11,813 bases of DNA from Candidatus Latescibacterota bacterium (GTDB lineage Bacteria; Latescibacterota; 4484-107; B68-G9): the NCBI GenBank assembly GCA_012961755.1, contig DTYS01000058.1, positions 1 through 11,813 of the forward strand. The letters are read 5' to 3'. Below, piece by piece: positions 1 through 6,776 of the stretch. Positions within the stretch are counted from its first letter, which is position 1; each line of letters opens with the position of its first letter. The position numbers and the translations under genes were made by a program. The notes beneath the pieces were generated by a model. The model was not told the origin of the DNA. It made no database searches and saw only the letters and a program-made list of their open reading frames with translations.

Positions 1-102
1 CGCTTGAAAGAGTCCGTGTGCCGCACGAGGGAGAGGAGACCGGACCTCTGGAAGAGGTACTTACGGGAGCAGGGACCTTCGAGTAGGTGCACGAAGCCGT
101 GA
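1..102 (+). CDS. trmD: C-terminal tail of probable tRNA (guanine-N1)-methyltransferase (partial, 5' end outside window)
   Basis: The first 33 codons read RLKESVCRTRERRPDLW and onward to a TGA at 100-102. The stretch RLKxS..RT..RRPDL matches from memory the C-terminal segment of TrmD (Haemophilus influenzae TrmD has RLKQS..RTWLRRPEL near its end). TrmD makes m1G37 in tRNA. Third codon positions in this frame are mostly G or C, as in the genes downstream, whereas the competing frame that stops at 84-86 has a much flatter third-position pattern. Only the tail is visible, so the SAM-binding knot cannot be checked. It ends 28 nt before the hom start, so the two could be cotranscribed. Another protein with a similar RRPDL tail is possible. 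Confidence 0.6.
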   Translation, partial: RLKESVCRTRERRPDLWKRYLREQGPSSRCTKP

Positions 103-130
103 CCCTGAGTTGCTGGCGGAAGGAGGGAGG

Positions 131-1411
131 ATGAAGCCTTACATCGGCGTCGGGGTTATAGGTTTTGGGACGGTGGGCTCCGAGGTGGTGAGGCTACTCC
201 TGGAGGGGATTGAGAGGCCCGACTTTGGGCTCGAACTTAAGAAGGTAGCCGACTTCGACATCGTCACTTCCAGAGGGGTGGATGTCCCGAAGGAGCTTCT
301 GACCATGGACGCCGAAGAGGTGATAGAATCCGAGGAGGTCGGGATAGTAGTGGAGCTTATAGGAGGGATAGAGCCCGCAAGGACATATGTTCTGGAGGCC
401 ATAGCCAGGGGCAAGGACGTCGTAACGGCCAACAAGGCCCTTCTGGCGCAGTGCGGAGATGAGATATTCCGTGCAGCGTTGGAGGCCGGGGTGGATGTGG
501 GGTTCGAGGCGAGCGTGGGGGGGGCAATGCCTATAATAAGGGCACTCAGGGAGGGGCTGGCAGGGGAGAGGATAGAGAGGCTTTACGGCATACTTAACGG
601 CACCACGAACTACATCCTTACGAGGATGGACGAGGACGGCCTACCCTTCTCCAAGGCCCTGAGGGAGGCACAGGAGGCAGGATACGCGGAGGCGGACCCT
701 AGCTTGGACGTGAGCGGTAGGGATACCCTTCAGAAGCTCGTAGTGCTCCTGAGGGTGGCGTTCGGCACGGCCGCATCCCCTGGGGAAATATTTTATGAGG
801 GGATAGAGGAAATAACCCCTCAGGACATAGAGTACGCTGGGGAGTTCGGTTACAAGGTCAAGCTTCTGGCGATGGCGAAGAGGGTGGGGGAAGGGATCGA
901 GGCGAGGGTCCACCCTACCTTGGTCCCGCGCAGGTCTATTATTGCAAACGTGAGGGAGGAGTTCAACGCTTTGGAGCTCGTGGGAGAGAGGGTGGGACAT
1001 CAGCTCTTCTACGGAAAGGGGGCCGGAGGAAGGCCTACGGCCAGGGCCGTGGCATCGGATTTGGTGTCCCTGGCATCCAGGAGGCTTTCGGGGGCGAGCA
1101 CAAGGGTGGGGGAACTTCTGGACTCTTCCAGGCTAAAGCTTATGCCCGTGGAGGAGGCCGTCATGCCTTACTACTTCAGGTTCTCGGCCGTGGACAGACC
1201 CGGGGTGCTCGCCCAGATAGCCGAGGTCCTCGCGAGCGAGGGGATAAGCATAGCCTCGGTCATACAGAAGGGTAGGGCCGAGGAGGCCGTACCCATCGTC
1301 ATGATGACGCACGAGGCCAGGGAGGACGCCGTGAGGAGGGCCGTAGCCCGGATAGACAAGCTCGAGGTCGTAAGGGGGAGGACACAGGTCATAAGGGTGG
1401 AACAACTTTAG
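131..1411 (+). CDS. hom: Homoserine dehydrogenase with C-terminal ACT domain
   Basis: This enzyme reduces aspartate semialdehyde to homoserine with NAD(P)H, the branch step towards threonine and methionine. The 426-residue product has the nucleotide-binding loop GFGTVG at residues 11-16, the VTANKALLA segment near 98-106, NGTTNYIL at 156-163, and the catalytic-region pattern DxSGxDxxxK with Asp198 and Lys202. Residues about 345-420 form an ACT domain beginning YYFRFSAVDRPGVLAQIAEV, the usual site of feedback control by threonine in this family. Length is typical of the monofunctional Hom with ACT domain. I chose ATG at 131 because AGGAGG at 121-126 lies just upstream; a TTG seven codons earlier has no such site and would place this RBS inside the gene. 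thrC follows after 12 nt. Confidence 0.96.
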   Translation: MKPYIGVGVIGFGTVGSEVVRLLLEGIERPDFGLELKKVADFDIVTSRGVDVPKELLTMDAEEVIESEEVGIVVELIGGIEPARTYVLEAIARGKDVVTANKALLAQCGDEIFRAALEAGVDVGFEASVGGAMPIIRALREGLAGERIERLYGILNGTTNYILTRMDEDGLPFSKALREAQEAGYAEADPSLDVSGRDTLQKLVVLLRVAFGTAASPGEIFYEGIEEITPQDIEYAGEFGYKVKLLAMAKRVGEGIEARVHPTLVPRRSIIANVREEFNALELVGERVGHQLFYGKGAGGRPTARAVASDLVSLASRRLSGASTRVGELLDSSRLKLMPVEEAVMPYYFRFSAVDRPGVLAQIAEVLASEGISIASVIQKGRAEEAVPIVMMTHEAREDAVRRAVARIDKLEVVRGRTQVIRVEQL

Positions 1412-1423
1412 AAGGGAGGTTAG

Positions 1424-2479
1424 ATGGTCTGGAGGGGGGTGATAGAACAATACAGGAAATACCTTCCGGTCTCCGAGGACACCCCGGTGATAACGCTGCT
1501 TGAGGGGAACACTCCTCTCATCCCGTCCTGCAGGCTCGTGGAGGAGCTGGGGTTGAAGCTCGAGCTTTACTTTAAATACGAAGGCCTGAACCCGACGGCC
1601 TCCTTTAAGGACAGGGGCATGACCGTGGCCGTGTCCAAGGCGGTGGAGGTGGGGGCCAAGGCCGTCATATGCGCGTCGACCGGAAACACTTCGGCATCCG
1701 CCGCAGCCTACGCCGCAAGGGCGGGAATAAAGGCGGTGGTAGTCATCCCTGAGGGGAAGATAGCCTTGGGGAAGCTCGCGCAGGCCATGGTCAAAGGGGC
1801 CCAGGTTATACAGATAAAGGGGAACTTCGACAGGGCGTTAGAGATCGTGAGGGAGATCGCCGGGAAGTACCCGATAACTTTGGTCAACTCCTTAAATCCT
1901 CATAGGATAGAGGGCCAGAAGACAGCAGCCTTCGAGATCTGCGACCACTTGGGGAGGGCCCCCGATTACCATGTACTTCCTGTGGGGAATGCAGGGAACA
2001 TAACATCCTACTGGAAGGGGTACAAGGAATACTACCAAAGGGGTAGAATTTCTTCCCTCCCCAAGGTCCTGGGCTTCCAGGCCGAGGGCGCGGCCCCGAT
2101 AGTGAGGGGACATCCCATTCCGAACCCAGAAACCATAGCCACGGCCATAAGGATAGGCGACCCTGCGAGCTGGAAGGGGGCCGTGGCCGCGAGGGACGAG
2201 TCCGGAGGGCTAATAGATACGGTCACGGACGAGGAGATACTCAGGGCCTACAGGATGTTGGCGGAGCTCGAGGGGATGTTCGTGGAGCCGGCCTCGGCGG
2301 CATCGGTCGCCGGGGTCGTAAAGCTGAGCAGGAAGGGGTTCTTCAGGGGAGGGGAGACCGTAGTATGCGTGCTCACGGGCCACGGGCTCAAGGATCCGGA
2401 CAGGGCGGTGGCCACGGCTAGGAAACCGACCACGGTCGAGGCCGACCTGGACGCCGTGGCGGAGGCCGTGGGGTTATGA
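1424..2479 (+). CDS. thrC: Threonine synthase (PLP-dependent)
   Basis: Threonine synthase converts O-phosphohomoserine to threonine. The 351-residue product is a fold-type II PLP enzyme of the short threonine synthase class. The PLP lysine lies in NPTASFKDRGM (Lys62). The substrate loop CASTGNTSASAAAYAA follows at about 82-97, and the phosphate-binding glycine-rich loop PVGNAGNITSYWKGY lies near 186-200. The C-terminal part has FVEPASAASVAG and VLTGHGLKDP, typical of the family. GGGAGGT at 1414-1420 precedes the ATG by 3 nt. It sits 12 nt after hom, so the two are almost certainly cotranscribed. Homoserine kinase, the step between them, is not in this window. Confidence 0.96.
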   Translation: MVWRGVIEQYRKYLPVSEDTPVITLLEGNTPLIPSCRLVEELGLKLELYFKYEGLNPTASFKDRGMTVAVSKAVEVGAKAVICASTGNTSASAAAYAARAGIKAVVVIPEGKIALGKLAQAMVKGAQVIQIKGNFDRALEIVREIAGKYPITLVNSLNPHRIEGQKTAAFEICDHLGRAPDYHVLPVGNAGNITSYWKGYKEYYQRGRISSLPKVLGFQAEGAAPIVRGHPIPNPETIATAIRIGDPASWKGAVAARDESGGLIDTVTDEEILRAYRMLAELEGMFVEPASAASVAGVVKLSRKGFFRGGETVVCVLTGHGLKDPDRAVATARKPTTVEADLDAVAEAVGL

Positions 2480-2492
2480 GGACCTAGTGCGT

Positions 2493-2505
2493 CAGGCTTC
2501 GCCTG
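2493..2505 (+). other. Short GC-rich hairpin in the thrC to nuclease-like gene gap
   Basis: CAGGC, loop TTC, GCCTG forms a perfect 5-bp stem 13 nt after the thrC stop. There is no T-run after it, so it does not look like a standard intrinsic terminator. It could stabilise the thrC 3' end, or be chance in GC-rich DNA. Confidence 0.3.
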
Positions 2506-2527
2506 GGTTCCCGGGACGGATCAGAAT

Positions 2528-3352
2528 ATGTACGCGGCACTTTTCATCTTTATACTGGGCCGGGCGGATGCTTGGTGGGAGAGGGGACACAGGATAGCTA
2601 CCGAGGCCGTGATGAGGATGCTTCCCAGCGATATGCCGAGGTTCCTCAGGGCCTCCGGGGATGTGCTCGTCCCGCTCTCGGCAGCTCCCGACAGGTGGAA
2701 GAAGTACGGCGATTTGGTCCACTTAGGCTGGAGGTGGGATCACTTCATGGACTTAGAGCTTCTGGACCTTCCCCTTGGCAAGTTCCTGGAGAAGTTCCCC
2801 GACAGGTTCTCGGCCATGGAACACTGGTGCGGGGGGAACGGGCGCATACCCGGGTTCCTCCCTTACCACATATTGGAGCTGTACGAGGCCCTGAAGGGGG
2901 TCTTCGGGGAGCTCAAGGAGAAGCCCTCCGACCCGAGCCTCCAGGTCCAGGCGCTCTTCTTCGCTGGGAGCCTGGCTCATTTTGCGGAGGACCTCTCCCA
3001 GCCCCTCCACCTCACCGTGCACTACGACGGTAGGGTGGACGAAAGGGGGGTTGTTATATCGAACAAGGGGATACATGAAAGGTTCGAGGGCCAATTGGTC
3101 GAGCACATAGACGTTAAGGACGTCCTACCCTATGTGCATCCTCCCGAGGAACTTGGAAATGTAAAGGAGGCCCTGGTGAGGGCCATGGAGAGGTCACATG
3201 GCTTCGTGAAGGAGGTCTACGCCTTGGACAACAGGGGAGAATTGGAGAGGACCACGCCGGAGGCGGTGAGGTTCGCCGCCAGGAGGCTTGCCGAGGGAGC
3301 GCAGCTCGTGGCGGACCTCTGGTACACGGCCTGGGCGAGGGGAGGCCGCTAG
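2528..3352 (+). CDS. Exported S1/P1 nuclease / zinc-dependent phospholipase C-like hydrolase
   Basis: The 274-residue product starts with a short hydrophobic segment (about residues 3-10) ending in the signal-peptidase-like ADA before Trp16. In S1/P1 nucleases and bacterial phospholipase C the mature N-terminal Trp itself binds zinc. If cleavage falls after residue 15, the candidate zinc ligands are Trp16, His21 (mature position 6, as in P1 nuclease), Asp55, His72, His151, Asp155 and His161 (HFAEDLSQPLH) and His183 and Glu187 (HERFE). The HxxxE ending resembles phospholipase C; S1/P1 has HxxxD. It therefore likely acts outside the cytoplasm on phosphodiesters: nucleic acids, nucleotides or phospholipids cannot be separated by sequence. 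No in-frame start codon lies between the thrC stop and this ATG, so the start is fixed, although its RBS is weak. The signal is short and lacks an N-terminal positive charge. The aminotransferase gene follows after 8 nt. Confidence 0.82.
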   Translation: MYAALFIFILGRADAWWERGHRIATEAVMRMLPSDMPRFLRASGDVLVPLSAAPDRWKKYGDLVHLGWRWDHFMDLELLDLPLGKFLEKFPDRFSAMEHWCGGNGRIPGFLPYHILELYEALKGVFGELKEKPSDPSLQVQALFFAGSLAHFAEDLSQPLHLTVHYDGRVDERGVVISNKGIHERFEGQLVEHIDVKDVLPYVHPPEELGNVKEALVRAMERSHGFVKEVYALDNRGELERTTPEAVRFAARRLAEGAQLVADLWYTAWARGGR

Positions 3353-3360
3353 GAGGAACC

Positions 3361-4221
3361 ATGCCCGAGATAGCCTTCCTGAACGGAGAGTTCTTGCCAA
3401 CATATGAGGCCAAGGTTCCAGTGGACGACAGGGGGTATCAGTTCGGGGACGGGGTGTACGAGGTTGTCGAAAGTTACAACGGCAGGCTCTGGGCGTTGGA
3501 CAGGCACCTGAGGAGGCTCGAAAGGAGCCTCTCAGAGGTCGGGATAACGGGCATAACCGTGGACGAGGTGAGGGAGAGGATACTTGAGACCTACGAAAGG
3601 AGCGGGATCCCGAGGGCCTTGGTATATGTACAGGTAACACGTGGGGTGCTTCCCAGAAGGCACGCATGGACCTCCGCCTCTTTGAAGCCCACCCTCCTGG
3701 TAACCGTGAGGGAATTTCAGGGGGTCCCGGACCAGCTCAGGCGGAGCGGGGTCAAGGTCATAACCCTGCCCGAGGTGAGGTGGGGAAGGAGGGACGTAAA
3801 GTCCATAAACTTGCTCCCGAACGTCCTGGCCACTCAGAAGGCCTGGGAGGCCGGAGCGTACGAGGCCATATTCGTGGAAGGTGGGTACATAACCGAAGGG
3901 TCCCACACCAACATCTTCACGGTGAGGGACGGGAGGCTCTTCACCCCCCAGGAGGGGCCCCACATACTTTCGGGGATAACCAGGGGTCTGGTGATAGAGA
4001 TGGCCAAGGAAGAAGGCATACCAGTGGAGGAGGGACCCCTCCCGTACGAGGCCCTGCTGGAGGCGGACGAGGCCTTCCTCACGGCTACTGGGGAGGAGGT
4101 CCTGGGGGTGGTCTCGGTGGACGGGAGGAGGATAGGTTCCGGAAGGGTTGGGCCTATGACCCGGAGGCTATACGAGATGTTCATGTACAGGGTGGAGAGG
4201 GGCATGGACTCCCCGCAGTAG
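3361..4221 (+). CDS. dat: D-amino-acid aminotransferase (class IV PLP aminotransferase)
   Basis: This fold-type IV enzyme transfers an amino group between D-amino acids and 2-oxo acids, typically making D-glutamate or D-alanine. The 286-residue product has the family start DDRGYQFGDGVYEVV (residues 22-36), the PLP lysine Lys147 in RRDVKSINLLPNVLA, Glu180 in the YITEGSHTNIF segment, and a C-terminal TATGEEVLGV. Three features favour D-amino-acid over branched-chain aminotransferase: Tyr33 in GDGVYEVV, and the Arg99 and His101 pair in GVLPRRHAW, matching the carboxylate-trap Tyr31/Arg98/His100 of Bacillus D-AAT. AGGAGG at 3351-3356, overlapping the previous stop, sits 4 nt before the ATG. 4-amino-4-deoxychorismate lyase is a less likely alternative. 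Confidence 0.88.
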   Translation: MPEIAFLNGEFLPTYEAKVPVDDRGYQFGDGVYEVVESYNGRLWALDRHLRRLERSLSEVGITGITVDEVRERILETYERSGIPRALVYVQVTRGVLPRRHAWTSASLKPTLLVTVREFQGVPDQLRRSGVKVITLPEVRWGRRDVKSINLLPNVLATQKAWEAGAYEAIFVEGGYITEGSHTNIFTVRDGRLFTPQEGPHILSGITRGLVIEMAKEEGIPVEEGPLPYEALLEADEAFLTATGEEVLGVVSVDGRRIGSGRVGPMTRRLYEMFMYRVERGMDSPQ

Positions 4222-4292
4222 GTCGACATGAACTTCAAGGTTTCTTATGCGCGGCCTACTGTTGGAGTGTGCAAGGACTTGGGAGGAAGGAT

Positions 4293-5093
4293 ATGCACAA
4301 CGACTGCCACGTACACTCTAAGGGCGACGAGAAGGCCTCGGATATCCTGAGGTCCATGGACGAGGGAGGGGTAGAGAGGATGGTCCTCTTCGCCCCGTAC
4401 GGCGACACCCCGGAGAGGATGAGGGAAGCCACGGATTACGTAGCCCGGATACGGTCCGAGGCCCCGGAAAGGATACTCGGCTTCTGCTGGATAGAGCCGA
4501 GGCACGAGGGTGCAGTCGAGGAGCTGGAAAGGGCGATAGTTGAAAAGGAGCTTGTAGGATGCAAGATGATACCTGACCACTGGTACCCGTACGAGGAATT
4601 CATATTCCCCGTCTACGAGAAGGCCCAGGAGCTGCGCATACCTATAATCTTCCACTCCGGGATACTCTGGGGCTTCGGGGACTCCTCCAGGTTCTGCAGG
4701 CCGTGCTTCTACGAGGTTATGCTCCACTTCCCCAAGGTGAAGTTCGCCCTCGCCCACATCTCCTGGCCCTGGACCGACGAATGTCTGGCGACAGCAGGCC
4801 ACTTCAGGTCGGCGGTCGGAGGGGACGTCTCCAGGATGCAGATGTACATAGACATCACGCCGGGCGCTCCCGGGTTCTACAGGCAGGAGGCCCTGGATAA
4901 GGCCCTGAAGTACTTAGGGCCCGACAGGCTCATTTGGGGCTCGGATTCGAGGGCGACCACGGTTGGGGAATACGGGAGGGAGCTGTACGAGAGGGAGAGG
5001 ATGATACTGAAGGAGTTGCTAGGAAGGAGCGAGGAGGACATGAGGAAGATATTCTCCGACAACCTAATGGACTTCCTTAAACCCTTGGACTGA
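4293..5093 (+). CDS. Metal-dependent amidohydrolase, TIM-barrel (amidohydrolase 2 family)
   Basis: A 266-residue protein of the amidohydrolase superfamily. Likely metal and catalytic residues are His6 and His8 (DCHVH at the end of strand 1), His121 (IIFHSG), His155 (ALAHIS) and Asp218 (WGSDSR). Lys91 lies in GCKMIP, where related enzymes have a conserved Lys. Family members include decarboxylases and lactone or amide hydrolases; the substrate cannot be told here. ATG at 4293 is preceded by GGGAGG at 4281-4286 with 6 nt spacing, and the protein begins immediately with the HxH strand as expected. The frame is open further upstream, but that stretch lies over the aminotransferase gene and is not coding. 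It starts 71 nt after the aminotransferase, a gap in which I see no clear promoter or terminator. Its stop overlaps the first ATG of the sulfatase remnant. Confidence 0.85.
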   Translation: MHNDCHVHSKGDEKASDILRSMDEGGVERMVLFAPYGDTPERMREATDYVARIRSEAPERILGFCWIEPRHEGAVEELERAIVEKELVGCKMIPDHWYPYEEFIFPVYEKAQELRIPIIFHSGILWGFGDSSRFCRPCFYEVMLHFPKVKFALAHISWPWTDECLATAGHFRSAVGGDVSRMQMYIDITPGAPGFYRQEALDKALKYLGPDRLIWGSDSRATTVGEYGRELYERERMILKELLGRSEEDMRKIFSDNLMDFLKPLD

Positions 5094-5314
5094 TGGCCGA
5101 TAGACCCAACATATTGTCCCTCCTGTTTGTATCGGGAGGCCTTCGAGCCTCCCCCAACGAAGAGCTTTTAGGGGCACATGGCCTCTACTGCAAGGATTTC
5201 TCGGCGTTCGAGGAGGTATACAACTCCTCCCCTCGGGCTTCACGATATCTGTCCTACGCTTTGGGACTCGAGTCCTTCGACGTCCCCGACCCAGGTTCCG
5301 GCTCCACGACCTGA
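5093..5314 (+). pseudogene. Decayed sulfatase (alkaline phosphatase superfamily), multiply deleted and frameshifted
   Basis: Fragments of a sulfatase appear in the right order in different frames. RPNIL (5102-5116) resembles the sulfatase N-terminal strand. EELLGAHGLYCKDF and then SAFEEVY (5159-5221) match the late active-site region, where the His of HGL and the Lys of GLYxK bind the sulfate. LHDICPTL (5238-5261) is the typical segment before the last subdomain, but it lies in another frame. GLESFDVPD (5264-5290) continues it back in the first frame. The several hundred residues normally between RPNIL and the HGLY motif, including the C-x-P/S-x-R nucleophile, are gone, and the roughly 30 residues expected between EEVY and LHD are reduced to about five codons. 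No RBS precedes ATG 5093, which overlaps the amidohydrolase TGA. A 73-residue product could still be translated but would not be a working sulfatase. Downstream of about 5290 I recognise nothing up to the methyltransferase start. Confidence 0.68.
5134..5153 (+). repeat. Perfect 7-bp GC inverted repeat within the sulfatase remnant
   Basis: GGGAGGC, loop CTTCGA, GCCTCCC gives a strong hairpin. It lies between the RPNIL and HGLY fragments of the pseudogene, at the point where a large internal deletion must have happened. No T-run follows within 10 nt, so it is not a standard intrinsic terminator. It could still end or weaken transcription after the amidohydrolase gene. Confidence 0.5.
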
Positions 5315-5378
5315 TCTACCTACGCGTACTGGGACAGGCCGAAGGGCACGTAGCGGTCCCATCTTCTTCTGCTGAGCT

Positions 5379-6137
5379 ATGGAGAGGGATCCTTACGAAG
5401 CTATAGCTTCCATATACGACTTCATAATGAGGCACGTGAACTACCGAAGGTGGGCGGGATATTTGGAGGCCCTATGGACCCGCTCGGGGCTCGAAGGGCC
5501 CGAGATATGCGAACTCGCCTGTGGCACGGGCAACATAGCCTTAGAACTCTGGAGGCGTGGGGAGAGGGTGCTTTTAGGATGCGACATATCCGAGGCGATG
5601 CTGAAGGTGGCGAGGGAGAAGGCGGAGGCCGTGGGGGCGGAGGTGGACTTCGTCCGTGCCGACCTTAGGGACCTGAGTCCGTTGGGGGAGTTCGACGTGC
5701 TACTGTGCGTGTACGACAGTATAAACTACCTACGGGAGGACGAGATCCACGAAGCTTTACTTCAGGCCTACGAGCACCTGAGGCCGGGGGGTGCCTTCAT
5801 CTTCGACATATGTACGGAAGCTAACTCTCTCAAGTACTTCAGGGACTACACGGAGATCGATTTTGGGCCCGGGTTCTCTTACGAGAGGAGGAGCAGGTAC
5901 GACCCGGAGGAGCGGATACAGTACACCTACTTTAAGGTCCGCTTCTTGGAGGACCCAGAGGCCTACTGTGAGACACATATACAGTGGATATACCCAGTGA
6001 AGTGGGTCCTGGAACGCATAAGGGAAAGTCCTTTCGAGCTTTTTGGTGCCTTCCCGGATTTCACTTTCAGGAGGACCGAGGAGGAGAGGGGCGATAGGGT
6101 CCACTTCGTGCTGAGAAAGGAGGGAAGATGGCTGTAG
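5379..6137 (+). CDS. Class I SAM-dependent methyltransferase
   Basis: The 252-residue product has the Rossmann methyltransferase signature: motif I ELACGTGN at residues 45-52, the acidic end of strand 2 at Asp69 (GCDISEAML), Asp95 in VRADLRDL, and VLLCVYDSINYL near 107-118 as motif IV. The C-terminal half has an antiparallel, Tyr- and Arg-rich stretch seen in small-molecule methyltransferases, where it forms the substrate cap. The substrate is unknown. The start at ATG 5379 has no convincing RBS; the next ATG (5427) is no better and would remove conserved N-terminal sequence. It overlaps the thiamine-binding-protein gene by 10 nt, so the two are likely translated together. Its upstream flank is the sulfatase remnant, so its promoter is uncertain. 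Confidence 0.85.
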   Translation: MERDPYEAIASIYDFIMRHVNYRRWAGYLEALWTRSGLEGPEICELACGTGNIALELWRRGERVLLGCDISEAMLKVAREKAEAVGAEVDFVRADLRDLSPLGEFDVLLCVYDSINYLREDEIHEALLQAYEHLRPGGAFIFDICTEANSLKYFRDYTEIDFGPGFSYERRSRYDPEERIQYTYFKVRFLEDPEAYCETHIQWIYPVKWVLERIRESPFELFGAFPDFTFRRTEEERGDRVHFVLRKEGRWL

Positions 6138-6418
6138 CCGAGATATCGGTCGTGCCCTTGGGCACGGGTTCTCCGTCCGTAAGCAGATACGTGGCCAAGG
6201 CCTTAGAGGTCGTGAGGACCTCCGGCCTTAAGTACGAGCTAACGCCCATGGCCACCGTGGTCGAGGGGTCAGTAGAGGAGATACTTAAGCTCGTAGGGGA
6301 TATGCACCGGGCCGTACTTGAGGACGCTGTGAGGGTCGTGACGTCCCTAAGGATGGACGACCGAAGGGATAGGTCCTTAACGATGGAGGGGAAGGTCCGG
6401 GTTGTGGAAGGAATCTAG
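6128..6418 (+). CDS. MTH1187 family thiamine-binding protein (PF01910-like)
   Basis: A 96-residue protein that closely follows the MTH1187/YkoF-like consensus: AEISVVPLGTGSPSVSRYVA at the N-terminus, then SGLKYELTPMATVVEG in the middle, and a C-terminal DDRRDRSLTMEGKV. Members have a ferredoxin-like fold, form oligomers and have been reported to bind thiamine or its relatives. The physiological role is not settled. The length is that of the whole family domain. AGGAGGG at 6118-6124 precedes ATG 6128 by 3 nt. It lies between a methyltransferase and a STAS protein, with no thiamine pathway gene visible, so the context does not explain its job. Confidence 0.93.
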   Translation: MAVAEISVVPLGTGSPSVSRYVAKALEVVRTSGLKYELTPMATVVEGSVEEILKLVGDMHRAVLEDAVRVVTSLRMDDRRDRSLTMEGKVRVVEGI

Positions 6419-6431
6419 ATTTGGAGGACAT

Positions 6432-6776
6432 ATGCAGGTGCTTAGGGAAAAGGGTTGTCGGGTGTTCATCTTGGACGGGAGGCTCTCCGCCGAGAACGCT
6501 AACGAGTTGAAGGAACTTTTCGAGGAGACCAGGACCCAAGGAGGGCCGGTCGTGGTGGACATGTCCAACTTGAAGTACATAAACAGTTACGGGCTTGGAG
6601 CTCTGGTCCATATCCTCAGAAACTCACCTCAAGGCGTCCGATTGTGTTGCGTTCCTTCTAAGGTTCTGGACGTGTTGGAGCTTGCTAAACTGGACAGGTT
6701 CTTCTCGATCTACCTCTCAAGGGAGGAAGCTTTAGAAGAGGACCCTAAGGAAGTGCCCGAGCGAGGAGGTCGATGA
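6432..6776 (+). CDS. STAS-domain protein, anti-sigma factor antagonist-like
   Basis: A 114-residue single STAS domain. The diagnostic segment VVDMSNLKYINSYGLGALV (residues 41-59) aligns with the phosphorylation loop of SpoIIAA and RsbV (DSSGLG and DSTGLG). Ser52 corresponds to the Ser phosphorylated by the anti-sigma kinase, but the preceding Asp is Asn here and the following Ser/Thr is Tyr. In the known systems the unphosphorylated protein binds an anti-sigma kinase and frees a sigma factor. No such kinase, PP2C phosphatase or sigma factor lies in this window. The start ATG 6432 has GGAGG at 6423-6427 with 4 nt spacing; an in-frame TTG at 6402 lies inside the previous gene and has no RBS. 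The stop overlaps the epimerase start as ATGA. A partner in another sensory complex is possible. Confidence 0.85.
   Translation: MQVLREKGCRVFILDGRLSAENANELKELFEETRTQGGPVVVDMSNLKYINSYGLGALVHILRNSPQGVRLCCVPSKVLDVLELAKLDRFFSIYLSREEALEEDPKEVPERGGR

Noticed and set aside
1..86. Alternative frame for the left-edge coding tail (stop at 84-86)
   Set aside because: Third-position GC is much lower than in the real genes, while the frame ending at 102 matches the TrmD C-terminal pattern.
110..130. TTG start for homoserine dehydrogenase seven codons upstream
   Set aside because: The AGGAGG at 121-126 serves ATG 131, and the glycine-rich NAD loop then lies at the usual distance from the N-terminus.
2753..3106. 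Antisense frames inside the S1/P1-like gene
   Set aside because: No motif, no RBS, opposite a gene with a full set of zinc ligands.
3666..4292. Upstream extension of the amidohydrolase frame
   Set aside because: It lies over the aminotransferase gene, is full of Gly/Arg/His/Pro shadow sequence, and ATG 4293 has a good RBS directly before the HxH strand.
4228..4350. Small 40-codon open frame before the amidohydrolase
   Set aside because: No RBS, and most of it overlaps the amidohydrolase start in another frame; composition not gene-like.
6402..6431. TTG start for the STAS protein
   Set aside because: Lies within the MTH1187 gene and lacks an RBS; ATG 6432 has GGAGG 4 nt upstream.
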